The translations under genes were made by a program, and so were the position numbers. A stretch of DNA of 64,000 nucleotides from Lateolabrax maculatus (lineage: Eukaryota > Chordata > Actinopteri > Acropomatiformes > Lateolabracidae). The stretch lies in NCBI GenBank assembly GCA_031216445.1, contig CM062207.1:3858501-3922500 (forward strand), written 5' to 3'. Below are positions 47,575 through 58,769 of the stretch, piece by piece (position 1 is the first letter of the stretch; each line of letters starts with the position of its first letter). The notes under the pieces were generated by a model. It had not been told where the DNA came from. It was given only the letters and a program-made list of their open reading frames with translations, and ran no database searches.

Positions 47575-47790
47575 CTAGACAGAAAGAGAGAGAGGGAGAC
47601 GTATGATGGAGACAGAGAAGGCAAGATGGCGGGAAGGAAGGAGAACAGGGGGAATGAAGGAGAGAGGGAAGGAAGGAAGGAAGGAAGGAGAATCGAGCAG
47701 GAGAGAAAGGTGGCTATGGAAGTATGGACAGTGTTAGAAAGAAAGGAAACCCAAAGACAGGAAAGAGATGAAGGAGGATAAAATATGGAC
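47575..47790. repeat. Purine tract with (GGAA)n
   Basis: A GA-rich stretch with about six GGAA units at 47667-47689. Confidence 0.88.
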
Positions 47791-48420
47791 TGAATGAACG
47801 AAATAGAAACAGTTTTCATGTGCTGTTAGGGAATAAAAGTCATCAACTTACTTCAAATAAGCTGTTGAGGAGGGACATTGTGTTTGGCATGCTCGAAGGT
47901 GAAGGTGAGCTCAGTGTTCGGCTACTTTGCCGTTTTCAGCTGTATTCAGAGAAAAAAGCTCTGAAAACCCACAGTGCACGACCTGCTCTGCACCGAACAG
48001 CAGACAGACACAGTTAACAGGTGGCTGGTGAACACAGTGGAGCATTTAGCAGCCAAAGAGCCAGATATTTCCCACAGGAGAGTTCAACAGGCACACGATC
48101 CAAAATGACACAGTCAGCATGTCAACTTTATAACGTGATAATAAATCTGTGTTTACACATACAGCACTATATGACAAAATACAGATTTGAATGTTACTTT
48201 CAGTTCATCTGCGAGTTTTCGCTTGAGATGCCCGTATAAACATTTTGAGTTAAATAAAACATAAGTTAACAAATAGTAATACAGTTTGTTTTGTATATTA
48301 AACTGTGAATGACCTTGACAGTGAGTAGAATTTGCGCCAAACTTGCTGGAAAGAAAAACTGCACTGTCAGGCAGCGCACATAAACAACAGACAAGCCTGT
48401 CATTGTCATACTGTCATACA
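47791..48420. other. Unique DNA, no gene seen
   Basis: Short open frames only (65-73 codons). No domain or repeat recognised. Confidence 0.65.
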
Positions 48421-48438
48421 GACACACACACACACACA
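48421..48438. repeat. (CA)9 microsatellite
   Basis: A short CA run. Confidence 0.9.
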
Positions 48439-48688
48439 GGAGATAACATCCAGATGGGCTGCATTCCCAAAACCTGTCTTGTTAGTCACAAGTATGAATT
48501 TTACAACCCCAAACAATACACACAGTCATTACACACTTACACACTCACTTTAAAAAGATCTGTCCTGACATTATTAAACAGGAAGCGTCGGTGTTTTTGT
48601 TTTGCACAAATACACCGACACAGTGACCGCACGGCACACACATTTTTCACACAGGAACGTCCACTTGAAATCTGTACTACCTAATATG

Positions 48689-48704
48689 GACACACACACA
48701 CACC

Positions 48705-48737
<33 letters not shown>
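48689..48737. repeat. CA microsatellite with one CCG interruption
   Basis: Two CA runs separated by CCGCA. Confidence 0.95.
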
Positions 48738-48740
<3 letters not shown>

Positions 48741-48789
48741 CTAATAGAGAGGCTGATGAATGATACATTCCTTCACAGAGGGCATCGTA

Positions 48790-49113
48790 CTACAGTAACA
48801 CTCTTTCATTTTCATCCACCCACTCACCAATTAATCTCTCTCTCTTCCCCTTCCTTTCTCAGTTTTATCTCCTCCTCTTTCTTTCTTACACAGCTCTACC
48901 CCTCAGTCCTCTTCCACTGTATTTATTATCTTCTATCGTCCGTCTTTTTCTTCTCCTGCTTTCAGATTTCAGACCTCCCTTCCCCTCTCTCTTTCCCTCA
49001 CCCTTTCCACCCATCCCTCGCTCCTCCTTTTGACATTTGCTTATCCTCTCCTTGTTACTTATGCTTCAACGTTTTCCATCAAATTCTTTCGCTCTTTGCC
49101 CTCTTTTGTTCTC
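48790..49113. repeat. Pyrimidine tract
   Basis: A CT-rich stretch of about 320 bp. It ends beside three telomere-like GGGTTA units (49114-49129). The 175-codon plus-strand frame across it is Ser-Phe-Leu-Pro rich and compositional. Confidence 0.82.
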
Positions 49114-49204
49114 GGGTTAGGGTTAGGGTAAGTTTTATGATTTCAGTCCTGATCTTTAAGATTTATAAGCACATAATATTTACATGCACACACTGCCAAA
49201 GCAT

Positions 49205-49500
49205 GATTCCCATTAAAGGACAAGTTAAACGTTTTGGTTTTATTCACTTTCATGCCGAGAGTGAGGCGAGAAAAGTGATATAATAGCCAGCAGGTTATTA
49301 GCTTAGCTTAGCATAAAGACTGGAAGCAGAGGGAAACTGTTAGCATGTCTCTTTCCAAAGTTGGAAAATAGGCCTCATGGCACATCTAAACCTCCCCGAT
49401 TAACATGTTGGATCTAGTTTGTACAATCTGTGCAGAAACAGAAAAGTAAGAAAAGTTGTTACAAGTTGTGTTTTTTTTCTTACAGGGAATTGTAACTAGA
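49205..49500 (+). mobile_element. Teleost dispersed repeat, forward copy
   Basis: Key phrases in order are ATTAAAGGACAAGTTAAACG, TTATTAGCTTAGCTTAGCAT, AAAGACTGGAAGCAGAGGGA and GATTAACATGTTGGATCTAG. The TTAGCTTAGCATAAAGACTGG core is widespread in teleost genomes. A shorter reverse copy is at 10235-10400. No coding capacity, ends not resolved. Confidence 0.68.
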
Positions 49501-49539
49501 AAAAGCATTTTCTCATTCTGAATTTCTCCTGCGTCACAG

Positions 49540-49960
49540 TCCACACATCCATCTTTCCTTTCTCAGTTTCACTTGTATCCTCTTTCTTTTTATCTAATGT
49601 CTTTGTTTTCTATTACTCTATTACCCTTTGTTTTTTCACACCTCTCTGCCCTCCTTTTCTTCTTCTTTGTTCTGCTAATTCACAGTTTTTCTGTCTTTTT
49701 GCCTTTCATCTATTCTCTGTTTGCCCTCTGTCCTCTCTCCGTCTGTCGATCACAAGCTGGTTTCTGTCGTCGCTCGACAATCTGCAGAACGAGACAGAGA
49801 GGGAGGGAGGACGGGCGCAGAAAGAGACAGGAAACTGTGACAGAGGAGGACGAGCACAAGGAAAGTGACAGTTTGACAAACAAGACAAATCTGACAGCTG
49901 AAAAGAGAAAGAAGCCCCCGCCGGGGAAAAAAAAATCCCTGAGGGACGGAAGAGGAAATT
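49540..49960. repeat. Pyrimidine tract switching to a purine tract
   Basis: CT-rich from about 49540 to 49745, then GA-rich to about 49960. A plus-strand frame of 182 codons crosses the switch, Phe-Ser-Leu rich first and Arg-Glu-Lys rich after, which is what such composition gives. Confidence 0.8.
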
Positions 49961-50929
49961 TAACTTACAATCAGAAAACTGTACAGCAGACATACAGTCA
50001 CGTTCTCTGCAGCAAGACGAGTTTGCACAAAATAATCTGCTCCGACACAAACACACAGATAAGTTTTAGACACACTTCCTCTCCCAGACAGGTCACTGTA
50101 AACAGGGACAGGACACAGTGAACAGGGATCAGACAATGATGCCAGAGGTGGACACTCTGATGTCATAGGATATTCTCCAGGAAGTGTTATCGGTTTTTTA
50201 AAAAGTAAAGATATATCAACATCGACATCTGAGGCCTTGATTTAAATCTTACAGATGCTCAGAGGTCACATGAGTAGTTAGAGTTATTTCTCATGTCTTT
50301 TTTCCTTTTATTTCATTACGTCATGATTCATTACAATAGAATACAATCACATCTTACAATGTGTGCTGTGTGTTAATACTCATGAGAATTTTTCCCATAT
50401 TTCTTAGATCAGAAGTATTGCAAAATATAATAATAATCCAGCAGGTTCATAAAGAGTTTATTCAGCCAGGAACAAGGAGACTTTTCTCAAACCTAATACT
50501 TTTATTTATTTACTAACAGCATAGTTAGTCAAGTCAGAAAAAGGTTCACATTGTCATAAAGGAAACTAATGTGTTGTGTCAAAACTGCTACATAAAAACC
50601 ATGTCCCTGTCCTGTAAAATCTAGATCTAATTCTGTACAGACTGTAATAAAAATAAAGACAAGTGAACTACAAAAAACCTCTGAGCAGAACAAAACCACG
50701 AACATTTAAATAAAGTTCCTCTGAGTAAGCGAGAAAAACATATTCAAGTACAGCTGCCTGGGGTGAACAGAGGGCCGGTGGAAGACGTCTGAAATTAACT
50801 AAATCTGCTGAATCGAGTGAAACCCAGCTGAGGGAAACACTTTAATTAACACAAAGTATGTTTCTCCCTCTGCTGAACACCAGACTGAAGACGAGACTGT
50901 TGCTATCTGGGCCAGCAGCCGCCTGCAGG
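49961..50929. other. Unique AT-rich DNA, no gene seen
   Basis: No gene or repeat recognised. Confidence 0.68.
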
Positions 50930-51060
50930 CTGGAGACGCAGGACTGTGAGGTTGCCGGTTTGAGTCCCGCACCAGCTTGGAAAACACAGGCGGGGGATGT
51001 GAACGGGGAAAGATGCTGTCTCGAGGTGCCCTTCAGCAAAGCATTTAAGTGATATTTCAC
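50930..51060 (+). mobile_element. tRNA-derived SINE, diverged
   Basis: GAGGTTGCCGGTTTGAGTCC at about 50948-50967 contains GGTTTGAGTCC, a 10-of-11 match to the RNA polymerase III B-box. The tRNA-like CCCGCACCA follows. No clear A-box survives upstream. Downstream, GAGGTGCCCTTCAGCAAAGC then ATTTAAG is the conserved SINE body phrase also seen at 6350 and 14490. It is probably an inactive copy. Confidence 0.6.
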
Positions 51061-51230
51061 AAGTTCCCTCGTGTTTTGTCTGTAAAATGTTGCACGTTTG
51101 CTTCTCTGCAAAAGGTGTTGAGCAGTTCAGAGACGCATTGATCTGACCTTTTGTCCCCTAAAACCAACTTTGATAAAAGATATGATCAATTTTTTCTGAA
51201 AGTCAATGCAGTTTAGTTTGCTGTCCTCTG
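51061..51230. other. Short unique spacer
   Basis: Nothing recognised between two mobile-element relics. Confidence 0.6.
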
Positions 51231-51535
51231 CAGTGGTGGGATGTAAAATAAGTAAATTTACTCAAATACCGTACTTTGGTATTTTGAGGCACATTTTACT
51301 TGAGTATTTTCATTTAATGTTACTGTATCTTCCAATCCACTACATTTATTTGACAATAATAGCTATTGGTTACGTTGTAGATTCAGATTGTTAATACAAA
51401 ATATAAATCAACTAAATTATGATGTATTATTAGATACACGTCAGTTTATAAAGTGGTTGAAATGACATTAACGTGGTGCTTAGACATTAATGCATCACAC
51501 GAAACAATCATCACACAGAATAATTAAAACAATTA
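51231..51535 (+). mobile_element. hAT-like short element with CAGTGGTGG end, forward partial copy
   Basis: It begins CAGTGGTGGGATGTAAAATA, then AGTAAATTTACTCAAATACC, ATTTTACTTGAGTATTTTCA and AATCCACTACATTTATTTGA, ending near ATTAATGCATCA at about 51490. This order matches a common teleost non-autonomous element whose consensus starts CAGTGGTGGAAAGTAACTAA. The opposite TCCACCACTG end is not found, so the copy is truncated or too diverged. A reverse copy lies at 55810-56241. The hAT assignment is tentative. Confidence 0.68.
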
Positions 51536-52200
51536 CAAATCAAAAAGGTAAAAGATTGATGTTCATTAAGTTGCAAGAGCCCAATGATGTTTTCAAGTTG
51601 CTTATTTTGTCTGAAAGAACAGAAAATATTCATTAAATAACAAATTTTTGGAAGCTAGATACTATTATGAGATCTGAAAATAAATTAATACAATGAAATT
51701 GTTCTTCAATGCTTATCTGCACTGATACAAGACTCTTAATTTTGTTTGTAGTAAATCTCTCTTTCTTCTCCCATCTGCTGAGAGATTTATGAGTTTACAG
51801 CTGAATAAACTTTTATGTTTTTGTCAGAAACCAACTTAGTGGATAAATCACGTCCAAATCGGCACTAATTGGAGGTTGTGTACGAGTGTGTGTGTGTGTT
51901 TGAGTGTAAAGTCAGTGCGTCCCAGGAGGTCCAGCAAGTTTCTCTAGCAGCATTCCCACTGCTGTCACATGACAAGAGGGAAGTTAATGAGAGGGAAAGA
52001 GACTCATGCTTATGGAAGTCTTACGCTCTTATATGCACAGGTGCAAATAACTGACTTTCAGTAGCTTCTATTTCAGTGTTCGGCCCTATCAGAGAAGTAA
52101 AATGTGACTCTCTGTTACCACAATACTCTGCCAAAAGTCTAAATGTCAGGCCTGTTTCCTTCTACGCCACTGCCTCCAGCTCCAGACCCCCCAGGCTGAG

Positions 52201-52202
<2 letters not shown>
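51536..52202. other. Unique AT-rich DNA, no gene seen
   Basis: Nothing recognised except a few TG words near 51885. Confidence 0.68.

Positions 52203-52265
<63 letters not shown>
52203..52265. repeat. (GT)31 microsatellite
   Basis: A pure GT run of about 62 bp. Confidence 0.98.
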
Positions 52266-52267
<2 letters not shown>

Positions 52268-52746
52268 GAACAAGGCAGTCAGACTTCCTTTATAAAGCTC
52301 GCCGGGCGTTCACACCAGAAATGACACAGCAAATAGCTTGCAGGAGGTGCAATGCAAGCCACAGCAATGTTCAGGAAATCTTCTATATGGATTTAATAAG
52401 AGGCTTAATGAGTGAAACACAAGCAGCTATCCAACCTTCATTTGAATCAGAATATTCAAGCAAACATTACATATTTTCTAACCTGATATCCATGTCCTTG
52501 TTTTACATTTGATTGTGACGAATTTTGGGATGAAAATAAAATTCTGTTCAATTTTCGGTACCAAACGTGGAGAAATAATCGCTGCTTTTACTCATGCAAG
52601 CTGCTTCAGAGGGTTAACATGAGCATCCTCCACTGAAAACAACAAAACAAGACGACAGGAAAGCACATGTACACGTGCACGCTTGCAATCACACGCAGCA
52701 ACACCGCCATAGCTGCAAAGCCATGTGGGTAGAATATGATTACAGT
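52266..52746. other. Unique DNA, no gene seen
   Basis: The 102-codon plus-strand frame 52204-52512 begins inside the GT array. Its later part has no recognisable domain. Confidence 0.65.
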
Positions 52747-52840
52747 GCGAACTAGGCTTCACCACGCGCCGCTTTTAATTGTTTCGCCGCTGGCGCCGGG
52801 GCGAACGCGGCTAAAGTAATCTCGATTAGGGCAGGATGAC
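52747..52840. other. Isolated CpG-dense block, candidate conserved regulatory element
   Basis: About eleven CG dinucleotides in 90 bp (CACGCGCCGCTTTTAATTGT, then TTCGCCGCTGGCGCCGGGGC, then GAACGCGGCTAAAGTAATCT) in the middle of AT-rich DNA where CG is scarce. It mixes homeobox-like TAATTG and TAATCT words with GC-rich words, a texture common in deeply conserved vertebrate non-coding elements. No coding frame crosses it. Confidence 0.4.
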
Positions 52841-55809
52841 GTTCTGTAGCTCAGTTAAACAGCAACTGAAAACAGCTGCCATCACAAACAGCGTTGCAAA
52901 ACAACTTCTTAAAAAAGCAAGGACAGAAGAATAAAAAGTTCTGTGCTTTATAGTTAAACAACTGAACACACAGTGTCAAAGTGGGAGCTTGACTCCAACT
53001 GTGGCCTTCAAACTACAGCTGCAATGCCATTGCTCCCAATGATGGAAAACAAATCAACACTTTATAGTTTTGCGACCTTAAAGGAATAAATGAGGCTTTT
53101 TCAAATATGCAGAGCTTATTGTAGTTTGCAGCTATATACCCAGAGTTAGTATCCATGCCAGCAGCTCCGGCACTAATTATATTAGCAGCCTATCCACAGT
53201 CAGTCGTATTTTCTGTGCCGATGCCAATGTTATAACATTCCCACATGCAGATTAACTCCTCTCCAGTTTTGCACGCTGGTTCAGATGTAAATATAAAAGA
53301 AGCCTGCGGACTTTGCTCCAGACACCTGATGTTGACTTGAAATCTTGTCTTGACCTTTTCTGGTGCCTGACTCCCAACAAGCACAACACCAAGTGTCACC
53401 AAAATGAAACTGGAGAAAAGCCCAGTGGCTCACAGCAGCTACCTAGTTCATTCTGCAAAATCAGTAGCTCATGAGAAACATGACTTTTTATGCTGCCATA
53501 ACAGCAAATGGAAAAAGTGAAAACTTGAAGTCCTATTAAAAAACACTGCATTTGTCAGCAGTTTGGGGTCAAACTTGGCCTTGCACTAGCATGATGGCGC
53601 CAAATCCTGTGAGAATATATTGTTTCCCCCTTCGTTAAGGCTCTCCAACAACAGAGTTTTTCAAGACACAGACAAATAAGCTCATTCGAAACTTTCGGGC
53701 ACATTTAAATGTCAGCCTGTGAGACGGTTCTTTGGTAGCTCAGACACGCAAAAGATCCAAGATAGAGACAGATGGAGAGCTGATGAATCGAGCTTATCTC
53801 CTTCTTTTCTTTCTCTTTAAAATCTTGCAGGAAATTTTCCTTCAAGACAACAAACATCTCAAGGTACATGATAAACTCACTCGGAGCAGTCTGTCTGTCT
53901 AGCCCCGTCTCTGCCATGTGAGGAGGGTTGCACAGCAGACCCTCCTTTAGCCCGAGGCTGGTTGGCATGAACAAACACCAGCTTGTTGTAGTTCCCATTC
54001 GCACAGCAGAGCAGGACTTAATGTCCCCAGAAAATGTCACATTCAAAGGATATAAATTTAGTTCTTATAAAAATTCACTGACTTCCTTAATCTATGAAGG
54101 ACGAATCCTCTACCCGAACAACTTATGTTTTGATCTAAGTGCCACATACATCAGATTAAAGATATAATATGCAAAATCAGGAAAACAAGACAGCTCCAGC
54201 CAGAGATATGAAAAGACTACCGTGCTTCTCCCACCCCCCACTCTTCCAGCAGCTGGCTCTGTAAAACCTTCAATTATCTCATCTAATCAAATATCAATTA
54301 TCTCAATTTTAAAAATGCTCCAAAACAAGCCTCTCAGACTGAAATAATGCCGGTTTGACATCAGTTTAAAATCATATTGACTGCAAAAGCCACAGAAACG
54401 AGCATGATGTGAAAAGTCTGCTGCAATGTCGAGGTTAAAACGTCACAAAGAGTTTTCTTTTACTGGCCTAGTTAATACACTCAGAGGCAGAGGCTCACTC
54501 ACTGATGTGGATACTAATGCGGCTCTGAATGGTGACGATACACAAAATGTTCTGGTGAATAACTCCACAGTGCACCTTTAAAATGATAAGGTTATGACAC
54601 AATGTACCGTTTTAATACTTAATCATAATGTAAAACAGAAAACCTGTACTAACAGACAAATAAAATCTGAAAGCAGCTGACATCCTGGGGGTCAAACACC
54701 TGACTGTGACTTTCTCGGATTGGTAAAGAAAGATGAAGATGGCTGAAAAACTTAACAAATTATCGGTGCATCGCTACTTCAAGTCAATTTCCTGAATCGC
54801 AGCCGCCGGGGACGTCCTGTGTGTCTCACCACAACCACATACGACAAAACCACCAGCAAAACAAGACGCACGAGGAAAACAGCTCAATAATAAGAGCAGC
54901 AGATGTTTGATAGCGAAATGAAAACCACCGTTTGTGTGCACTTGTGTGTGTTTATGTCGCCGCTGTGGGCTGCAGAGATCAGCGGAGGCTTGTGGTTTGG
55001 GTAATGTGTCCACATATTTGTTCCCAGTTTGGACACGAGTCCTCCTCAGCTGCCTTTAAGCTCATTTGTTTGGAATTTGTTTATCTTGGCTCCACGTGAA
55101 GTAAAGTACACAGTGTTGCCAGCCTTGCAGGATTTTCTTGCACCATTTCATCTTTGAGTTTTAACTTGTAACTGTCCGAACGCACTCAGTTTACCCGTGG
55201 AAGGTACTTCTGTCGAGTCGAGACAACCAGGTTTCAGACCACAGAAACATCGACAGAACCGCAGATGTCAGAATCAAACGGCATTTCCACACACAGGACC
55301 TCCCTCCAGTTCCTGCTGCGTAGAAAACCAGCATCTTCATATCTCCGTTACTGTCTATCTGACACACACGTCATCCTAAAAGCTTTCCATCCTCTCCCTT
55401 TTTATTATCCCACATGAAAGCTTTATCAGGAACAAATAACCGTGAGCTCAAAAGCATCATCCAGCAGCACCACTGTATGTGTAAACCACCAAAAGATACT
55501 GAATTATTCAGCCTAACGTCGTGTAATAAATGAGAAGCGGGGCAGAGGTGTTTTTAGTTGCTCTTTTGTTGTCTTCCCTGGAGGACATGCACATAACCAA
55601 ACAATAAAGTTATAAATTACTGGAAATACTTTCTAACTAGCTTTTTTGCAAATTCTTGAATATATTAGTGAATATAGTTGTTGAAAGTTGCAGTTTGAGT
55701 GACATCCTTTGGCGGATCCCATGTATCATTTCCTGTTAGTACGATACAGTAAAGTAAATCAAAGTTCTGTGTATTAATACAGCACTGTCAACATTATATA
55801 CACAGTATA
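52841..55809. other. Unique DNA, no gene seen
   Basis: The 113-codon minus-strand frame at 53705-54046 and the 79-codon frame at 54774-55013 have ordinary composition but no domain I can name. No splice or promoter evidence supports them. Confidence 0.55.
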
Positions 55810-56241
55810 TACACACTTTGAAGCAGCACTAATCATCTCATACGTAGCTGCTCAAGGTGGAGCCAGTTTAGGCCTGTGGTTCCCAACCTAGGGGTCAGGC
55901 CCCTCCAAAGGGTCACGAGATCAATCTGAGAGGTCGTGAGATCATTAATGAGAGAGGAATTAAATTCATATACACAAGGTTGGATTGAGGTTTTGGACTT
56001 TTTTGTGAAATATTGGAGAATTTTACCTCTTCAGGGCTCCAACAATAATTGAAATAAATATAAAGTTCAGAGATGTTTTGTAACAGGTCACAAGCTGTCG
56101 GGAACCACTACAACTGTCAGATAAATGTAGTGGAGTAGAAGTATACAAAGGCATTAAATGGAAACACTCGAGCACAAATACCACAAAATTGTACTTAAGT
56201 ACAGTACTTGAGTAAATGTACTTAGTTACTTTCCACCACTG
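55810..56241 (-). mobile_element. hAT-like CAGTGGTGG element, reverse copy, interrupted
   Basis: On the plus strand it ends GTACTTGAGTAAATGTACTT then AGTTACTTTCCACCACTG at 56241, the complement of the family start. Its inner part resumes before the inserted element with GCAGCACTAATC and CAAGGTGGAGCCAGTTTA (about 55828-55870). The element at 55873-56110 splits it. Some of the expected middle is missing, so insertion was accompanied or followed by deletion. Same family as 51231-51535. Confidence 0.68.
55873..56110. mobile_element. hAT-like miniature element, nested
   Basis: The left end reads CCTGTGGTTCCCAACCTAGG and the right end GTCGGGAACCACTA, giving short imperfect inverted repeats built on TGGTTCCC. 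The GGTTCCCAACCTAGGGGTC opening followed later by GGTCACAAGC is familiar from abundant teleost hAT-type miniature elements. No transposase frame. An 8-bp target duplication is not evident. Confidence 0.65.
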
Positions 56242-56277
56242 TTCATTGCTAATATTAAAATATTGGTTAGCGCAGCT

Positions 56278-56502
56278 TTAACCCTTGTGTTGTCCTCTGG
56301 GTCAAGGTGACCCGGTGGCCGAAAATGTCCTTTTGTGTATGTAAATGTTGTTATGCATGACATTTGTGATTCTTGAAGCGGTTATCTTTTGTTTTTAGTT
56401 TGTTTCTTGACAATAGGAACAGAGTAAGAAACAGAATAAAGGAAAAGGATGACACAAACATATGATACATCACCTCGACCCAGAGGACAACACAAGGGTT
56501 AA
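56278..56502. mobile_element. piggyBac-like miniature element with TTAA duplication
   Basis: TTAA is present on both sides (56278-56281 and 56499-56502). Between them are 28-bp inverted repeats that match at 27 positions, each starting CCCTTGTGTTGTCCTCTGGG. The unit between the TTAA sites is 217 bp and has no coding capacity. TTAA target choice and a CCC start are characteristic of piggyBac transposons. This is the cleanest mobile element in the window and looks comparatively young. Confidence 0.9.
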
Positions 56503-56830
56503 ACAACACTGGTACCAATTCAACACCTGAATTTTGTCTAAGGACTAACTACATAAATAAATACAGCCTAAAATTAAGAAAAATTGTGATTTCAATCATT
56601 TGACCAAGAAATTTAAGAGTTTTAATATGGTCACTTTGCAGAATCGATGCTGAATACTCAAACCTCGAGCCAGAAGCTTCCCAACATCTTCAACGTTCGC
56701 TGAACGTTTGTTTACATCATCATGCTACAGTATGATGTCGAAACCACAATTACAGTTTAACATCTACAAAAAATCATTGAAGAATAATATGAAAACATTT
56801 TCAGTTTGTCGGGACTGTGATTCGATCTGC
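56503..56830. other. Unique AT-rich DNA, no gene seen
   Basis: Nothing recognised. Confidence 0.65.
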
Positions 56831-56854
56831 ACACACACACACACACACACACAC
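56831..56854. repeat. (CA)12 microsatellite
   Basis: A pure CA run. Confidence 0.95.
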
Positions 56855-56941
56855 AGAAGGCAAATTATTGATGCACTTACTGGTCACTTGACAACACACA
56901 CGAGATGACGAGACAAATGCGGCAAGTCCAGAAGCAAGAAA

Positions 56942-56966
56942 ACACACACACACACACACACACACT
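56942..56966. repeat. (CA)12 microsatellite
   Basis: A pure CA run, about 90 bp after the previous one. Confidence 0.95.
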
Positions 56967-56999
56967 CTACCTTTAAAGAAATGCACTCTGAAGGAGGTG

Positions 57000-57250
57000 T
57001 CTGAGCTCTTCTCCTCATCCTCATCATCTCCCGTCCTCCCCTGCGCTGGCGATCGCCTCCTTTTCCAACGCATCCCTCTTTTTATCTATCTATCTGCTAC
57101 TCTGTTACTTTGACTGAACACTGTCCTCCTTTCTAACCATCTATCTGTCCACTTGTTCGTCCTCTTGCTTCACTCCCCTGTCCTCCTCCTCCTCCTCTCT
57201 CTCTCCCCCTCACTCTCACTGTCCTGCTCTCTCTCTCACGTGGTTTCTTT
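57000..57250. repeat. Pyrimidine-rich tract
   Basis: A CT-rich stretch containing (TCC)n and (TC)n words and three TCTA units near 57085. Confidence 0.75.
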
Positions 57251-57297
57251 CTAGCAAAAGAACTTGCAACAGTGACAGTTCACATGATATCCAAAAC

Positions 57298-57300
<3 letters not shown>

Positions 57301-57340
<40 letters not shown>
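57301..57340. repeat. (GT)n microsatellite with one GC step
   Basis: A GT run with a single GCGT near its 3' end. Confidence 0.96.
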
Positions 57341-57560
57341 GATCTTGAACATATCTGCAGGCAATATGTAATTTCACTTCAATGTCTGAATGTTTTTTTT
57401 GTGTGTAGTTTGTGCAGCATTACTTTGGTGTGTAAGAGTACAAATATATTTGTGTATAAGAGTATACATCTATCTGTGTGTGTGTGGGTACGTGTGTGTG
57501 TGCACGTGCCTCGCCTCCCTCGCTCGCCACACTGCAGTTAGTTCTGCTGCGTCAGCCCTG

Positions 57561-57598
<38 letters not shown>

Positions 57599-57631
57599 CA
57601 ACGAGATAAATACACACACACACACACACAC
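57561..57631. repeat. Two CA microsatellites
   Basis: CA arrays at 57561-57594 and 57611-57631 separated by 16 bases. Confidence 0.94.
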
Positions 57632-58417
57632 CTACGTGCACCGCTCAACACAAACATTGATTTTTATGTTGAACACAGTAAATAAATTATTTCTGTTATC
57701 AACATCTTTTGTCATATTCTTTCATCTTACTTAGCAAACAGCCCTGCCTTATATGTGTTTTAAGGTATATTACAACTTAATAATAAATAATAAACAATTT
57801 ATTATTAATAAAATACTCTATGATCAGTAAAATTAAGCATCCATTACATTTAAAGACCAATTTCCTGGTTCCATTTTGACCCACTGTACTTGCCGTAGTC
57901 GTCCACACAAAGGTTTGACCACCAAACGATGTGATTTATATAATCTCGCTCTGCTTTTTTGGGTTGTTTACAACCTGTCTGATCGTCTGACTGCTTGTGT
58001 TTCTTTGCTGGAGCAACATTTTTTCATTTTTAATAGAAAATGAAACGCACCGGCTTCATTAGTATCATTGATAACAGTCTGCAAATGAGCATTCAATGTG
58101 GAAATAGTGAAAGGGATGGTGTTAATTTGTCTGCTTTTTAGTTTTGAAAATGTGTCTAGCATTAAAAAAAGTGCATAGGGTTAAAAGTTGAATTGCACCA
58201 TAACCTGAAGCCTAATGTAGAAACTTTAAATAGAATTCAATTGGAATTTTCCACCATATAATCAGCAGCATTTGAGTGCAGAGTTGTTGACACTCAGGCA
58301 GGAGTGTCTGCAGTGTAATGAAACAAGTAAATAAGATGTGTGAGTGTGTGACAGGGCAGAGTGCCTGCTTCACACAGGGCTCTAATGAACTCAGAGGGCA
58401 GACAGAGGGCATGCAGC

Positions 58418-58418
<1 letters not shown>
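57632..58418. other. Unique AT-rich DNA, no gene seen
   Basis: Repeated TTAATAATAAATAATAAAC-like words near 57777-57810. No gene supported. Confidence 0.68.

Positions 58419-58455
<37 letters not shown>
58419..58455. repeat. (CA)18 microsatellite
   Basis: A pure CA run. Confidence 0.97.
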
Positions 58456-58457
<2 letters not shown>

Positions 58458-58769
58458 CAGAAACACACAGATATGGACTAATAAACTGCACAGGCGACTG
58501 AAGAAGACTCATTTTAAACCAATAACACCGACCCGAGCTCATAAAAAACAATTAGAGAGGAAAAAGCCTGTTAATAAAATATTCAACGGTGTTTTTTAAA
58601 AAAAAAAAAGCATCAGAAAATGATGCACAGATGCGGGCGGACGTGTGAGTTCCCGTAACCATAGAAACCCTGTTCCTCTGCCGACAGAGGAGGCTTGTGG
58701 AGCAGAGAAAGCAGATGTTTGTGCAACATGCGAGGAACTCTTAATGACTCTTTTTAAAAAACATTTATA

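Noticed and set aside
48756..49283. 175-codon plus-strand frame
   Set aside because: Its length comes from a pyrimidine tract with few stop words, and it ends inside a dispersed repeat. No domain is visible.
49573..50121. 182-codon plus-strand frame, the longest or near-longest in the window
   Set aside because: It crosses a CT-rich then GA-rich tract. The composition explains its residues and no domain is visible.
53705..54046. 113-codon minus-strand frame of ordinary composition
   Set aside because: No domain, no splice or promoter context, and the length is within what chance gives in 64 kb on both strands.
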